A stretch of DNA of 64,000 nt from Massiliimalia massiliensis (GCF_900155615.1 NZ_FUHT01000002.1:558001-622000); one strand, 5' to 3'; numbered from the stretch's first letter, positions 53,984-63,712 are shown. The notes: a model not told the origin generated them from the sequence alone. Numbers and translations: made by a program.

Positions 53984-55414
53984 CTATGAAGCCTTAAGCG
54001 TTTGATCCAGCATGGTTTCAAGTTCTTGATACCACTGCTCAAACTGTTCGTCTGTCAGATACTCGGCCACCGCTTCATCATGCGGCACACCCTGGCCGAT
54101 CTTTTCCAATACCAAAGCCCTGTTTTCCTGCGCGCGCTCCAGCATGGAGTTTTCCAAAATCTGACGGGCATTGTATCCGTTATCAAATGCCTTATTGGTA
54201 TAAAGGGTATAGTCCTTTGCTTGATTGATACCTACCTCGATGGAGTCTTTCACAACTGGAGAAATATCCATCTGTTTCCCTTCCATAACCGAATGAACCA
54301 AATCCGGGTCATTCGCCTCCTGCTTTACCGGCAGATAAGCTGACATCAATGAAAATTCCGTATTCCGTTCCTTTTCCGTAAACCATTCCAAAAATACAAC
54401 GCTCGCATATTCATGCTGTTCATCAGACCTGACAACAGCCATCCCAGCACCTTGCTGGACAGCATACGGCTCTGTTCCCTCAAAGTTCGGCACCGGCAGC
54501 ACCATACACTCGATAGCCTCGCTTTCCTGGTCGTTAACCGAAACCTCTGTCGGGAAATAGCTCGCCCCGCTGGAGGAACCCACCAGCGCTATGATATCCC
54601 CGGTTTTCGCATCATCTGTGGCAAACCGCCCGTATTTTGAAAAATATCCGTTTACATAAGGGACGTACAGATTGTCCCACAAGCGGCGCATAATATCCTT
54701 ATCTAGCTGCAGCGTTACTTCCCCCTTGTCGACCTTGAAAAGCTCCGTACCGAGCTGCAGGCTTCCGATAATCATATAATTGGCATAGGCGTCGCGCCCA
54801 AAAAAGGCTTTCCCGCCCGAATAATCATAATACTTCTCTGCGACCTCTGCCAGGCCTTCCCATGTGGAGAGATCGTCTGTGCTGACGCCTGCCGCCGCCG
54901 CAAAAGGCTCAAACGCCGTTTTATTGATCATGAGAAGCTCCGTTGATTTGGCGACCGGGAACACCTTCAGCTTGCCGTCTGCTCCAAGCCTTCCTTCTTC
55001 AATATAGCTCGGCACATATTCCGCTATTTCCTCCCCGGTCAAATAATCGTCGAGAGGAGCAAGCAGATCCATCTTGTCCAGCTCAAGAGCGGTATCGACA
55101 TAGGTGGCAAATACATCTGGCAGTTCCTCTGCCCCTGCATCCTTATTTGCGGAAGCCGCTACCGCATCTGCCAGGTCATTGACGCTTCCCTGGCCAAACG
55201 CGTCTACGATAATTCCTTTTTCCTTCCCCACAGTCTCATTAAACTCATCCACCATGGTGTCAAACGCGCTTTTCAGCGCCCCGTTATAATAATGCCAGAG
55301 CGTAATCGTTGTAGGTTCTTCCGCAGAGAGGCCATGCTCATGATTTCCCGTGCAGCTTCCCAGTGTCAGCATCATCAAGAACGCCAAAATCCCACTGAAT
55401 AATCTTTTTTTCAT
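53984..55414 (-). CDS. Extracellular solute-binding lipoprotein
   Basis: 476 aa from ATG 55414. Signal peptide with lipobox LTLGSC (about residues 15-21), then a family 1 solute-binding fold (TITLWHYYNGALKSAFDTMVDEFN at the start). No permease or ATPase gene is nearby. It lies 39 bp upstream of the GGDEF/EAL receptor gene, so it may present a ligand to that receptor instead of feeding transport. Ligand unknown, perhaps a sugar. Confidence 0.9.
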   Translation of the reverse strand: MKKRLFSGILAFLMMLTLGSCTGNHEHGLSAEEPTTITLWHYYNGALKSAFDTMVDEFNETVGKEKGIIVDAFGQGSVNDLADAVAASANKDAGAEELPDVFATYVDTALELDKMDLLAPLDDYLTGEEIAEYVPSYIEEGRLGADGKLKVFPVAKSTELLMINKTAFEPFAAAAGVSTDDLSTWEGLAEVAEKYYDYSGGKAFFGRDAYANYMIIGSLQLGTELFKVDKGEVTLQLDKDIMRRLWDNLYVPYVNGYFSKYGRFATDDAKTGDIIALVGSSSGASYFPTEVSVNDQESEAIECMVLPVPNFEGTEPYAVQQGAGMAVVRSDEQHEYASVVFLEWFTEKERNTEFSLMSAYLPVKQEANDPDLVHSVMEGKQMDISPVVKDSIEVGINQAKDYTLYTNKAFDNGYNARQILENSMLERAQENRALVLEKIGQGVPHDEAVAEYLTDEQFEQWYQELETMLDQTLKAS

Positions 55415-55669
55415 GTTGTTCTTCCCGCTTTCCCACATTTCATTTTATCAGCTATTCTGTAAAGTCACTTTAAATCATACCACTACCGCAATCTGTTTGC
55501 AGCCAAGAGAGAAGCCTCCTTAGACGTATGATCAGTATCCCTCAATGCCCTTCTTCAGCATGATTCCTTAACTAAAGTATACCATATTAGCAGGCTTTTG
55601 TCATGCCTATTTTTCCGGCAGGCTTCATTGGCGGCACTGCTGGGTGCCATAACGCTGTTTCCTATCATA
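55415..55669. other. Intergenic stretch without recognisable content
   Basis: It should hold the promoter of the lipoprotein gene (minus strand), but I find no convincing -35/-10 pair and no strong hairpin. Confidence 0.4.
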
Positions 55670-56881
55670 TTATCGTTCGTTTTCCATTTGTAATGCCTTT
55701 TTGATTTCCCGGTCCCGGATCAGGAAAACCGTTCCGATGATAAACAGGATTCCTGTTACAATCAGGATATATTCTATTTTGACACGGTCAGCCAGCGGGC
55801 CAAACCCCACCATGGCCAACGGCATAATCGTGCCGGTGACTACAGAGATCAGGGAGAACACCCTTCCCTGCATATCCGAATCGACATGCTCCTGGAACAG
55901 GGTGATAAACGGCGTATTGAACATTGGCATCGTAATCCCTGTCAGCCCCATCCAGGCCAGATAGCCGGCAAAGGGAAACGGCAGCCCCATCAAAACCGCG
56001 AATGTCCCGCATAACAGGCAGCCCAGGCCGATGGTATGGATTTTATTCCGGAAGCCGCCCCAGGATGAAATCAAAACACCGCCAAGGATGCTCCCCACGG
56101 AAAATACAATTTCGTTCAGCGTCAGATACCACGGGTCAGAGCCAAAGGTGCGTGTTACCATCAGGGTGGTTAAAAGAGCAAGCGGAGCCATCAGGATATT
56201 GCACAGCACCAGGTAAACCATCATCCGGGAAACCAGCCTGTGGTTCTTGGTGTAGGCCACGCCCTCTTTGATGGAGCTGAAATAATCAACTTTTTCCGAC
56301 GCTTTGTCCCGGTGTTCTACCTTCACAAAGGAGAATACGGAAATCCCAATTACTGCTGTAATGACATCAATGAAGAAAATATATCCCAGCTCTACATTCG
56401 CGAGAAGTGCTCCGCTCGCCGCAGGTGAAAGCAGCAGCATGATCGACTGGATTGTGGAATTTACGCCATTGACGCGCATCAGCTTATTCTCCGGTACAAT
56501 TTCAGGAATAAAAGAGGTTGTCGTAGGCGTTTGAATCCCGCTGCCGAGCGAACGGATTCCCAGAGTCAAAAACAAAAGCCACATGGAATCAATTCCAGCT
56601 AAAAACAGCAGGGCAATGATTAGGGTTGAGCAGGCAATTGCGCCGTCCGCCAGAATAATGAGCATTTTTTTGCTGTACCTGTCCGCCCACACGCCTGCAA
56701 ATAAGGTGATCAAAACCTGCGGGATGAAACCAAATAATGTTGCCAGCGTGGTCATTGTGCCCGATTGAGTTTCCAGTGTGATATACCAGATAATCGCATA
56801 CTGCACCAGCGAAGAACCAAACAATGAAATTGCCTGACTTGACAGGAACAGTCCCGCCTTTTGTCTCCAGTTATTTTCCAT
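55670..56881 (-). CDS. MFS efflux pump, MefA-like
   Basis: 403 aa, twelve hydrophobic segments. The opening FLSSQAISLFGSSLVQYAIIWYIT and the motif GVWADRYSKKMLIILAD are typical of the macrolide-efflux (Mef) branch of the MFS. AAAGGAGG SD before ATG 56881. The 5' leader has a terminator, a competing stem and a 6-codon ORF, the pattern of drug-induced attenuation. Actual substrate unknown. Confidence 0.88.
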   Translation of the reverse strand: MENNWRQKAGLFLSSQAISLFGSSLVQYAIIWYITLETQSGTMTTLATLFGFIPQVLITLFAGVWADRYSKKMLIILADGAIACSTLIIALLFLAGIDSMWLLFLTLGIRSLGSGIQTPTTTSFIPEIVPENKLMRVNGVNSTIQSIMLLLSPAASGALLANVELGYIFFIDVITAVIGISVFSFVKVEHRDKASEKVDYFSSIKEGVAYTKNHRLVSRMMVYLVLCNILMAPLALLTTLMVTRTFGSDPWYLTLNEIVFSVGSILGGVLISSWGGFRNKIHTIGLGCLLCGTFAVLMGLPFPFAGYLAWMGLTGITMPMFNTPFITLFQEHVDSDMQGRVFSLISVVTGTIMPLAMVGFGPLADRVKIEYILIVTGILFIIGTVFLIRDREIKKALQMENER

Positions 56882-56927
56882 AAAAACGCCTCCTTTGTTT
56901 TGAGCTTATATCATTTTGAAATGACAG

Positions 56928-57011
56928 AAAAAACCGGCCACTATTACTAATGACCGGTTTTTGTCTTTGGTGACCGAAATTACTGGCATTTAGTAATCAT
57001 GCGGATTTCGG
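56928..57011 (-). promoter_or_regulatory. Attenuator with leader peptide upstream of the pump
   Basis: On the minus strand, a six-codon ORF (ATG at 57000, MITKCQ, stop at 56980-56982) lies in a stem (CCGAAAT 57005-57011 with ATTTCGG 56974-56980). Its second and third codons, ATTACT, can pair with AGTAAT right after the ORF or with AGTAAT in the loop of a downstream terminator (56929-56937 with 56954-56962, six T). A stalled ribosome could shift the balance and open transcription of the pump gene. Confidence 0.65.
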
Positions 57012-57025
57012 GACTTTTCAAATAG

Positions 57026-57271
57026 CTAAATTAGAGGTTTATATTGAACCAACCAATTCTTTGATTTTTTTAATTCACGTCTATAATCTGCGGATAAATC
57101 ATCTTTAGGGAGACGTTTATATATAGTAGCTTTTAGTCTATCACAATACCGCACTTTTGACATAATATTTTGTACTGTAAACAAATTAAGCCACGAATAT
57201 CCAGTAGCTTGCTCAACTAAAAAATCATACGCTTTATCGTAAACCACTAAATCCTCATAAATGCTAACCAT
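57026..57271 (-). CDS. Hypothetical protein, 81 aa
   Basis: Helical, Tyr- and Lys-rich protein starting MVSIYEDLVVYDKAYDFLVE. ATG 57271 has only a weak SD. It follows the ORF at 57291 by 19 bp. The AT-rich composition and decayed surroundings suggest recent arrival and loss. Not recognised. Confidence 0.45.
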   Translation of the reverse strand: MVSIYEDLVVYDKAYDFLVEQATGYSWLNLFTVQNIMSKVRYCDRLKATIYKRLPKDDLSADYRRELKKSKNWLVQYKPLI

Positions 57272-57290
57272 TGCAAGCTTATTTCTTGTC

Positions 57291-57497
57291 TTACTTTATG
57301 CTCATTTTCCCCAGTTTTGTACCAGCATCAATTGTATCTTTTAAATTTTCCTCCCAAAGATCTTGGCCCATTTCCTTGACATGTGCTTTCTTGCAGTGTC
57401 CACTGCCAAGAACATCACAACAAAAATCGTATTCATACTTATATAATGACTTTTCTCTTTCAAAATTTTCCTTTTCTTTACGATAAATCTCTGCCAC
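57291..57497 (-). CDS. Hypothetical protein, 68 aa
   Basis: Starts with GTG 57497, two bases after the stop of the disrupted gene upstream. Charged helix (EIYRKEKENFEREKSLYKYE) followed by CCDVLGSGHC, a possible metal or disulfide site. Not recognised; could be the C-terminal part of a larger lost gene. Confidence 0.45.
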   Translation of the reverse strand: MAEIYRKEKENFEREKSLYKYEYDFCCDVLGSGHCKKAHVKEMGQDLWEENLKDTIDAGTKLGKMSIK

Positions 57498-57499
57498 TT

Positions 57500-58092
57500 T
57501 TATATTAAGTTTTTCTTTCTATCCTGAAGAGGCTGTTCTTTCCTTCCCAATTCCAACGCTTTTTCGACTATAGATGATAACTGTTTCTGTATTCCACCCC
57601 CACTTCATCTCCCTGTCTTAAAGTATCATCACCATCAGTGGCAACACAAGACTCCATATTTTGATCAAGCTGCAAATAGTAATGTTCTGCTATATAGCCA
57701 CTTAATGTATTACTACCTTTATTAAATTCTGTTTTTATCCACATTTGCTTACTTTTTAGTTTTCTCTGTATAGATTTCTGTTGTATCAGTAATTGAATTA
57801 ATAACGACATCAGATTCAACTGAATAATCATCAATAACAAGTGTTCTGCTTTCTTTGATTACGCTTTCACGATACTTGGCAACACTAAACATTTGACGAT
57901 ATTTCTCGAGTTTTTTGCTTAGCTGATTTTCTTGGCAGATTAAATCTGTACAATCACAGTCTGAAAGACCTCGTATCAATTCTTCAATATTAAATCGTAT
58001 ACTTCCGATGGCAGTACCTCGATTTAATAAGGTCCATCCTTTTTCTTGATCAGCATAGAAAGCTCCTAAAATATTATTTAAAATATCTTTAT
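57500..58092 (-). pseudogene. Frameshifted gene of unknown family
   Basis: Minus-strand reading gives three consecutive pieces in different frames: NILGAFYADQEKGWTLLNR and on to TEIYTEKTKK (stop at 57749), then MWIKTEFNKGSNTLSG onward (stop at 57568), then KQLSSIVEKALELGRKEQP to a stop at 57500. The last shift falls in a GGGGG run, the kind of place where one base is easily lost. Further broken coding lies upstream to about 58250, including a hydrophobic stretch. Cys-rich in the middle (SDCDCTDLIC). Family not recognised. Confidence 0.5.
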
Positions 58093-58248
58093 TAGAAAAA
58101 ATTCATCGTACTTCTTACCGTTCTTTTGAAAATTGCAAATCGCTTATCAAAGAATACATGAACTTCTATAATTCCCAACGACCCCACTGAACAAACAATT
58201 ACAAAACTTCCGATGCCATGGAAGAAAAATGTTATAAAAAGAAAATAA

Positions 58249-58270
58249 ACTCTACAATCTAATGTAGAGT
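58249..58270. repeat. Small hairpin in the decayed region
   Basis: Perfect 8 bp stem ACTCTACA/TGTAGAGT. No clear T run. The rest of 58093-58374 holds only broken coding. Confidence 0.4.
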
Positions 58271-58374
58271 TCGAAAGTCGGATGCATTTTTATGTTTGTA
58301 TTATAATTTCATCATTTTTGTAAAGCCGGTATCCAATAAACTAAAAGCGGAAAAGTGTTTATTAATCGAACCAA

Positions 58375-58429
58375 AATAGGAGTTAACTTCTAGCAGGCTA
58401 ATCAGACGGTTCAAAAGTTAACTCCTATT
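58375..58429 (-). terminator. Terminator of the sugar operon
   Basis: 15 bp perfect stem (58375-58389 with 58415-58429, 25-base loop) just after the last gene; TATTTTGG follows on the minus strand. Confidence 0.75.
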
Positions 58430-58433
58430 CAAA

Positions 58434-59318
58434 CTACTTGACTTCAACATTAGAAAGCTTTTCATAGTATTCTACGATACCGCAATGATCGTTGTTTCCT
58501 TTTCCATCATTTCTTAAAGCTTTTAAAATTTCAAATACTTGCGCAGTCAAGGTCAACGGTACAGACAGACCTTTTGCAGCTTCTAAAGCATTATTGAGAT
58601 CTTTGTAATGCAGATCGATTTTAAATCCCGGTTTAAAGTTTCGCTCCATAATCAATGGGGCTTTTGCATTTAATACTGTACTTCCCGCCAACCCATTTTT
58701 TAAAGCTTCAAACATAATATGGGGGTCAACTCCTGCTTTGGTTCCCAGAACGAAGGCCTCTGAAACAGCAGCAATATTTAGAGCTACAATAATCTGGTTA
58801 GCCAATTTTACCGTATTGCCTGCACCGATATCGCCACACAGAGTCGCCGTTTGTCCCATACACAACAGCACCGGTTTTACTTTTTGGAATACTTCTTCCT
58901 TTCCCCCAGCCATAATTGCCAAAGTTCCATCAATCGCTTTTGGCTCTCCGCCGCTTACCGGGGCGTCGATCATTTCCATTCCTTTTTCTCCCAATATAGC
59001 TGCCACTTCCTGAGACACCTGTGGGTCGATGGAACTCATGTCTACTAATATTTTCCCTTTGTCAGCTTCTTCTATGATTCCATGTTCCCCGAGAACAACC
59101 CGTTTCACTTGCGGAGAATTTGGCAGCATAGTAATGATGAGATCACATTCTTTTGTCACCTGAGCAGCATTTTCTGCCTCTTGTGCGCCTGCACACACCA
59201 TTTCTTCTACTGCATCTTTTTGAATATCATTACAAATAACAGTATAGCCGCTTTTTAACAGATTTCTAACCATTGGTTTTCCCATGATTCCCAAACCAAT
59301 AAATCCAATCTTCATCAT
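58434..59318 (-). CDS. 3-hydroxyacid dehydrogenase, GarR/tartronate-semialdehyde type
   Basis: 294 aa. NAD(P)-binding start KIGFIGLGIMGKPMVRNLLK, substrate motif DAPVSGGEPKA and catalytic Lys region GAGNTVKLANQI are those of the beta-hydroxyacid dehydrogenase family, which interconverts 2-hydroxy-3-oxopropionate and glycerate or related pairs. ATG 59318 has an AGGAAAGG SD; it starts 2 bp after the GH2 stop. In this operon it probably reduces an aldehyde or keto acid from the sugar pathway. Confidence 0.9.
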   Translation of the reverse strand: MMKIGFIGLGIMGKPMVRNLLKSGYTVICNDIQKDAVEEMVCAGAQEAENAAQVTKECDLIITMLPNSPQVKRVVLGEHGIIEEADKGKILVDMSSIDPQVSQEVAAILGEKGMEMIDAPVSGGEPKAIDGTLAIMAGGKEEVFQKVKPVLLCMGQTATLCGDIGAGNTVKLANQIIVALNIAAVSEAFVLGTKAGVDPHIMFEALKNGLAGSTVLNAKAPLIMERNFKPGFKIDLHYKDLNNALEAAKGLSVPLTLTAQVFEILKALRNDGKGNNDHCGIVEYYEKLSNVEVK

Positions 59319-59320
59319 AA

Positions 59321-61831
59321 TCAATTCCTTTCCTCATCTTTTATAGAAAGTTCTATCACCCTTTCGGATCCGAAAGCCCCCACCTTAATCACCGGTTGTT
59401 CAACAGTCGGCTCCAAAAATGTGACCTGGACAGTCGTTTCAGAATGTGGCAGCATTGGAAAATAATTGCTGCTGCACATAATATTTGTGATCCCCTCGAT
59501 CTGTACCATCTGAATCAAGGTATCAGTCTTAAGGCAAAGCTCACAGGTTTGATCTGTTTTTCTTATAATTGACACTGATAACCTCTGCTCCGGAATCAAT
59601 AGTTCACTGTACGGGCAAAAAAGTAATAAATCTTCTGAAAGCGGCTTTCCTTTTTCCAACAAACGTACGAAAATGGTTTCTTGAGTCCTATCCACCACCT
59701 CGTCATAAATACCAATCAATTCCATAGCACGACATAATTGTCCCGGAGAAATAATCATCTGTTTTTCCCATTTGTGTAGAACCTCCCCTTTCCCGTTTAA
59801 ATGATATGCTTCTATCGTTACCTGTTTGGCTTCCTGTCCATGATGGGATGCCATTATCCGTACATCGCTGACATCACGGTATGGATAAACTGCTGTTTCC
59901 TGATAAAGGCGCTGAATAAAATAATAACTCATCAATGGTTCCCCGCCATAATCTACACAGCCAAACTGGAACAGCGGACCACCTTTATTCCAGGACCAAT
60001 AAACGATTCCGTTACAAGACGGAGATTTAAACCGAAACTGGCTCAATGCATTATAATCCGCCAACGCCTGTTCTAATTCCATATTATACAGGTATGCTTC
60101 TAAGGAAGAATAATCAAATAGTGAACTGAACGGATGACGATTTTGCAGTTCTAGTGAAGTAAGAGCTTTCCACTTTTCTCCCCAGCCTTGTCCTGTAAAT
60201 TTTTTTACATCAATATCCATATATTTCTGCAACGTTCTTGGACGAGAATAGCTTTCTGTAGTCCAGCAGGTCTCTGTGACAAAGGTAGGGTCCTTACCGG
60301 CATTATAGTAGCTTCCCCAGTTGTGGGATTCCCCCTCTACAGGCGATTGCGCATGTTTTCCGCCATGAGGGGAATTGTAGATATATGGGATATTTCCGCA
60401 TAGTCGTTCCACTACCGGAGGGGTATAGGTAAGCGGCAGAGAAATTCCATAAAATTGGTCTAGTTCCTGCTGCATTCCCCATTCGTCCCAACCTTCCTGT
60501 TGTTCGTTTCCGCCGCAGATTATGCACAAGCAGGGATGTGAACGGATGTGTTTGATGATGCATTCAATTTCTGTAACAAAATCCGAGACAAATTCCGGGT
60601 CGTAATCCGGGTATACGTTGCTGTGTAAAAAGAAATCCTGCCAAATCAAGATACCCTTTTCATCACAGGTATCGTAAAATGACTGATTTTCCATGGCTCC
60701 CCCGCCCCACATGCGGATCAGGTTTACATGACTGTTTTCAATCAACTGGAACATATTTTGATATCGTTCCTCAGTGCTATAAACCTTGAGGTAATCCATT
60801 GGGATATAGTTTTGTCCCTTTACAAAGATACGCTTTCCGTTAATCCTAAAGTAAAAAGTTTTTCGTCCGGTGTCTGTTTCCCGTACGATTTCTGTCGTAC
60901 GAATTCCGACTTGTCTGGAAACCTGATCTACTGTTTTATCCATTTCGATTACGCTCGCCTTGAGCGTATACAAATATGCTTCCCCATATCCCACAGGCCA
61001 CCACAGATGGGGCTGTTCCAATTCTATCGCTATTTTTTGAAATTCCTGCGCCGCCCCCTGAAACTTCCAAACCGTTTTTCCTGATTGATCCAATAACTCT
61101 AACAAAAGTTCTGTAAGGTTGGTTGGATGTGCAAGAGAAATTTCAACAATTCCAAACGCCTTCCCCTGCTCCAGACGGTTTGTGGAAAAAGCAACATCTG
61201 TTAAGAAAGCTGCTGAGTAAAACCGCAGTTCTATCGGTCGATAGATGCCGATTCCCAGGACACCTGTACCTAGATTTAGCAGACTGGAAGTTGTAAAAAA
61301 ACTACGCTGATATCTGCGTATTAAAGATTTCCCCAGCATTCCCTCAATCGCATTTCCGCGCTTTAGTCGTTTGGCCGCCTCTAGTTTGTTTTCTACCATT
61401 CGTTCATGTGCTTTTACTCGAATTTGCAACAGGTTTCCTTTAGGAATAAACAGCTCTGTTGGTACCGTAAATTCATAATTTTGATACGCATTGCGTGTTT
61501 CTCCAATCAGATGACCGTTTAGCCAGATTTCTGAAAACGTATCGATCCCATATACCTTTAAAACAGAAAATGGATACCGTTCCAACCGTTCCGGGGCATC
61601 GAATTTTGTTTCATACAACCAGTCGCTTTTGGCCACCCATGCGGCGTCAAAGGCGGCCTGCGTGCTTGCATATGGGTTTTTTAACCTTCCATGTTCCATC
61701 AAATCGTAATGGACACAGCCCGGCACTGTTGCTTGGAAACGATCTTGAATCGCTTCAGGCCGGGTGTGGTCAGGCAATTCCCGGCCATATTGGGACAATT
61801 CCCAATTTTGGGGACAAATTATCTGAACCAT
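59321..61831 (-). CDS. Glycoside hydrolase family 2, beta-mannosidase-like
   Basis: 836 aa, cytoplasmic (no signal peptide). N-terminal sugar-binding jelly roll (about 1-190, FSEIWLNGHLIGE), immunoglobulin-like domain, then the TIM barrel. The acid/base Glu is in CGGNEQQE (about 443) and the nucleophile is probably the Glu of FVTETCW (about 519). RMWGGGAMENQSFYDTCDEKGILIWQDF is typical of the mannosidase branch. It should cleave a terminal beta-mannoside, or a related sugar, brought in by the ABC transporter. Confidence 0.9.
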   Translation of the reverse strand: MVQIICPQNWELSQYGRELPDHTRPEAIQDRFQATVPGCVHYDLMEHGRLKNPYASTQAAFDAAWVAKSDWLYETKFDAPERLERYPFSVLKVYGIDTFSEIWLNGHLIGETRNAYQNYEFTVPTELFIPKGNLLQIRVKAHERMVENKLEAAKRLKRGNAIEGMLGKSLIRRYQRSFFTTSSLLNLGTGVLGIGIYRPIELRFYSAAFLTDVAFSTNRLEQGKAFGIVEISLAHPTNLTELLLELLDQSGKTVWKFQGAAQEFQKIAIELEQPHLWWPVGYGEAYLYTLKASVIEMDKTVDQVSRQVGIRTTEIVRETDTGRKTFYFRINGKRIFVKGQNYIPMDYLKVYSTEERYQNMFQLIENSHVNLIRMWGGGAMENQSFYDTCDEKGILIWQDFFLHSNVYPDYDPEFVSDFVTEIECIIKHIRSHPCLCIICGGNEQQEGWDEWGMQQELDQFYGISLPLTYTPPVVERLCGNIPYIYNSPHGGKHAQSPVEGESHNWGSYYNAGKDPTFVTETCWTTESYSRPRTLQKYMDIDVKKFTGQGWGEKWKALTSLELQNRHPFSSLFDYSSLEAYLYNMELEQALADYNALSQFRFKSPSCNGIVYWSWNKGGPLFQFGCVDYGGEPLMSYYFIQRLYQETAVYPYRDVSDVRIMASHHGQEAKQVTIEAYHLNGKGEVLHKWEKQMIISPGQLCRAMELIGIYDEVVDRTQETIFVRLLEKGKPLSEDLLLFCPYSELLIPEQRLSVSIIRKTDQTCELCLKTDTLIQMVQIEGITNIMCSSNYFPMLPHSETTVQVTFLEPTVEQPVIKVGAFGSERVIELSIKDEERN

Positions 61832-61864
61832 TTTCCCACCTCTTATCCTTACTTATCCCGCCAA

Positions 61865-62854
61865 TTATTTGGTATAGACATCCCGCGGTTCTAACTGGTT
61901 CACCAAAGGTTCTCCGGCTCGGTATCGTCGAATATTATCACAGATGATGCGCAGGCAGTTTGCACGCATATCAGGCATTTCCGGGGTGCAGTGTGGTGTA
62001 ATGATCATATTGGGAAGATCCCACAGCGGGCTGTCCGCCGGGAGAGGTTCCTTCTCAAAGGTATCACAACCTGCTCCGGCAATTTTTCCGGTTTTCAGCG
62101 CTTCGACCAAGGCTGGTTCATCAACAATAGGGCCTCTCGCCATGTTAATGAACAGTGCGGTGGATTTCATTGCTTCAAATGCTTTTCTATCAAACATATG
62201 ATAAGTTTCATCACTCAAGCGGATTGCAACAACGACAATGTCACATTCTTTCAGCATTTCTTTCAGCTCGTCGCCTTCCTCCGCACCATACATTTTGTCA
62301 ACACTCTCCGGAACAACAGCTCTGCTCCGGTCATACCCCAGCACGGTCATACCAAAAGCCTTGGCGCGTTTTGCCACCTCTGTTCCAGTATATCCAAGCC
62401 CTACTATGCCTATGGTCTTGCCATAGATTCCACGGTCATCTACATACATTGTTCCGCCCCAGATATGCTCTTTCTGTTGTCTGCTGACATCATGCATCTT
62501 ATAGATCAATGATAGGATCAGGAAAAAGGTATGTTCCGCCAGCACCGGTCCGGAACGGCCTGCGGAACCTGTCAGTTTAATCCCTCTTTCAAAAATCTGC
62601 GGCTTTGCAGAATCGTTGATTCCACCCAAATCACAGTGGATCCATTTTAGATGTTTTCCTTCATCGATGATCTGCTGGTTTAGGTTTCCGCCTAAAATTG
62701 CCACATCGGCTTCTTTTAATGCCTCTGAGATACCAACTTTATCATTTGCAGCAACATGTAATATGGTTGCAGGTTTCAACGCTTTTTCTAACTCTTCCCA
62801 ATACCATCCATCGTAAGGCACTGTTGCCAATACTGTTTTTATCACGTTTTCCAT
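61865..62854 (-). CDS. D-2-hydroxyacid dehydrogenase
   Basis: 329 aa. Rossmann motif GIVGLGYTGTEVAKRAKAFG (about 150-170), catalytic Arg in VVVAIRLSDETYHM-NMARGPIVDEPALVEAL region, Glu in DTFEKEPLP and the catalytic His in IITPHCTPEM. It reduces a 2-keto acid with NAD(P)H or the reverse. In a sugar operon with another hydroxyacid dehydrogenase and an aldo/keto reductase, it may act on an oxidised sugar product. Confidence 0.9.
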   Translation of the reverse strand: MENVIKTVLATVPYDGWYWEELEKALKPATILHVAANDKVGISEALKEADVAILGGNLNQQIIDEGKHLKWIHCDLGGINDSAKPQIFERGIKLTGSAGRSGPVLAEHTFFLILSLIYKMHDVSRQQKEHIWGGTMYVDDRGIYGKTIGIVGLGYTGTEVAKRAKAFGMTVLGYDRSRAVVPESVDKMYGAEEGDELKEMLKECDIVVVAIRLSDETYHMFDRKAFEAMKSTALFINMARGPIVDEPALVEALKTGKIAGAGCDTFEKEPLPADSPLWDLPNMIITPHCTPEMPDMRANCLRIICDNIRRYRAGEPLVNQLEPRDVYTK

Positions 62855-62866
62855 TATAATTACTCC

Positions 62867-63703
62867 TTATTCATAGATCATGTCATCAGGATCTGTTCCA
62901 ATTCGTCCATTTCGTTCCAAATTATTGATTGCCTCCATTTCTTGTTCTGTTAATTCAAAATCAAAAATTAAGGAGTTTTCAATAATTCTTTCTTTATGTA
63001 CAGACTTTGGAATAATAACCACACCAGACTGTAAATTCCAGCGGAGAACCACTTGCGCTGGAGTCTTTTGATATTTTTTAGAGAGTTTTACAACAATATT
63101 TTCCTGCAAAACATTCCCTTTCGCAATGGGTGCCCAAGCTTCCGTTTGTATATCATGAGCCGAGTTATAGCTTAACATATTTTGCTGTGTTAAATAGGGA
63201 TGTCGTTCTATCTGATTGACTACAGGCTTAATCTGACAATGGGATAGAAGCGCATCTAAATGATGAGCGTGAAAATTACTGACTCCGATTGCACGTACAT
63301 ATCCCTCTTTATACAATTTTTCCATTGCTTTCCATGTATCTAAAAATTTATCAGTAACCGGAAAATGCTCTAAGTATAAATCAATATACTCCACACCTAA
63401 CCTTTTACGGCTGCGTTCAAAGGCCTGCAATACGTTTTCATAACCCTGTTCGTTATTCCATGCTTTTGTGGTAATAAAAATATCTTGTCTATTTATCCCG
63501 CTTTGACGGATAGCTCTTCCAACGCTTTCCTCGTTTTGATAATAAGAAGCGGTGTCAATACTTCTATACCCGGCTTCTAATGCCCACTTTACAGCCTTTT
63601 CTGTTTCTTCACCATCTTTGGCTCTCCACACCCCTAATCCAAGTTGAGGAATATGAATTCCATTATTTAAAGTAATACAGTCTGACAAAGATTTTACAAT
63701 CAT
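62867..63703 (-). CDS. Aldo/keto reductase
   Basis: 278 aa from ATG 63703. AKR barrel with the catalytic tetrad visible: Asp in YRSIDTASYY, Tyr five residues on, Lys in ITTKAWN and His in YLEHFPV. The C-terminal IIPKSVHKERIIEN binds NADPH. It follows the ABC permease stop immediately; a GTG at 63712 is an alternative start. Substrate probably an aldose or 2-keto sugar. Confidence 0.9.
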   Translation of the reverse strand: MIVKSLSDCITLNNGIHIPQLGLGVWRAKDGEETEKAVKWALEAGYRSIDTASYYQNEESVGRAIRQSGINRQDIFITTKAWNNEQGYENVLQAFERSRKRLGVEYIDLYLEHFPVTDKFLDTWKAMEKLYKEGYVRAIGVSNFHAHHLDALLSHCQIKPVVNQIERHPYLTQQNMLSYNSAHDIQTEAWAPIAKGNVLQENIVVKLSKKYQKTPAQVVLRWNLQSGVVIIPKSVHKERIIENSLIFDFELTEQEMEAINNLERNGRIGTDPDDMIYE

Positions 63704-63712
63704 AATTTTCAC

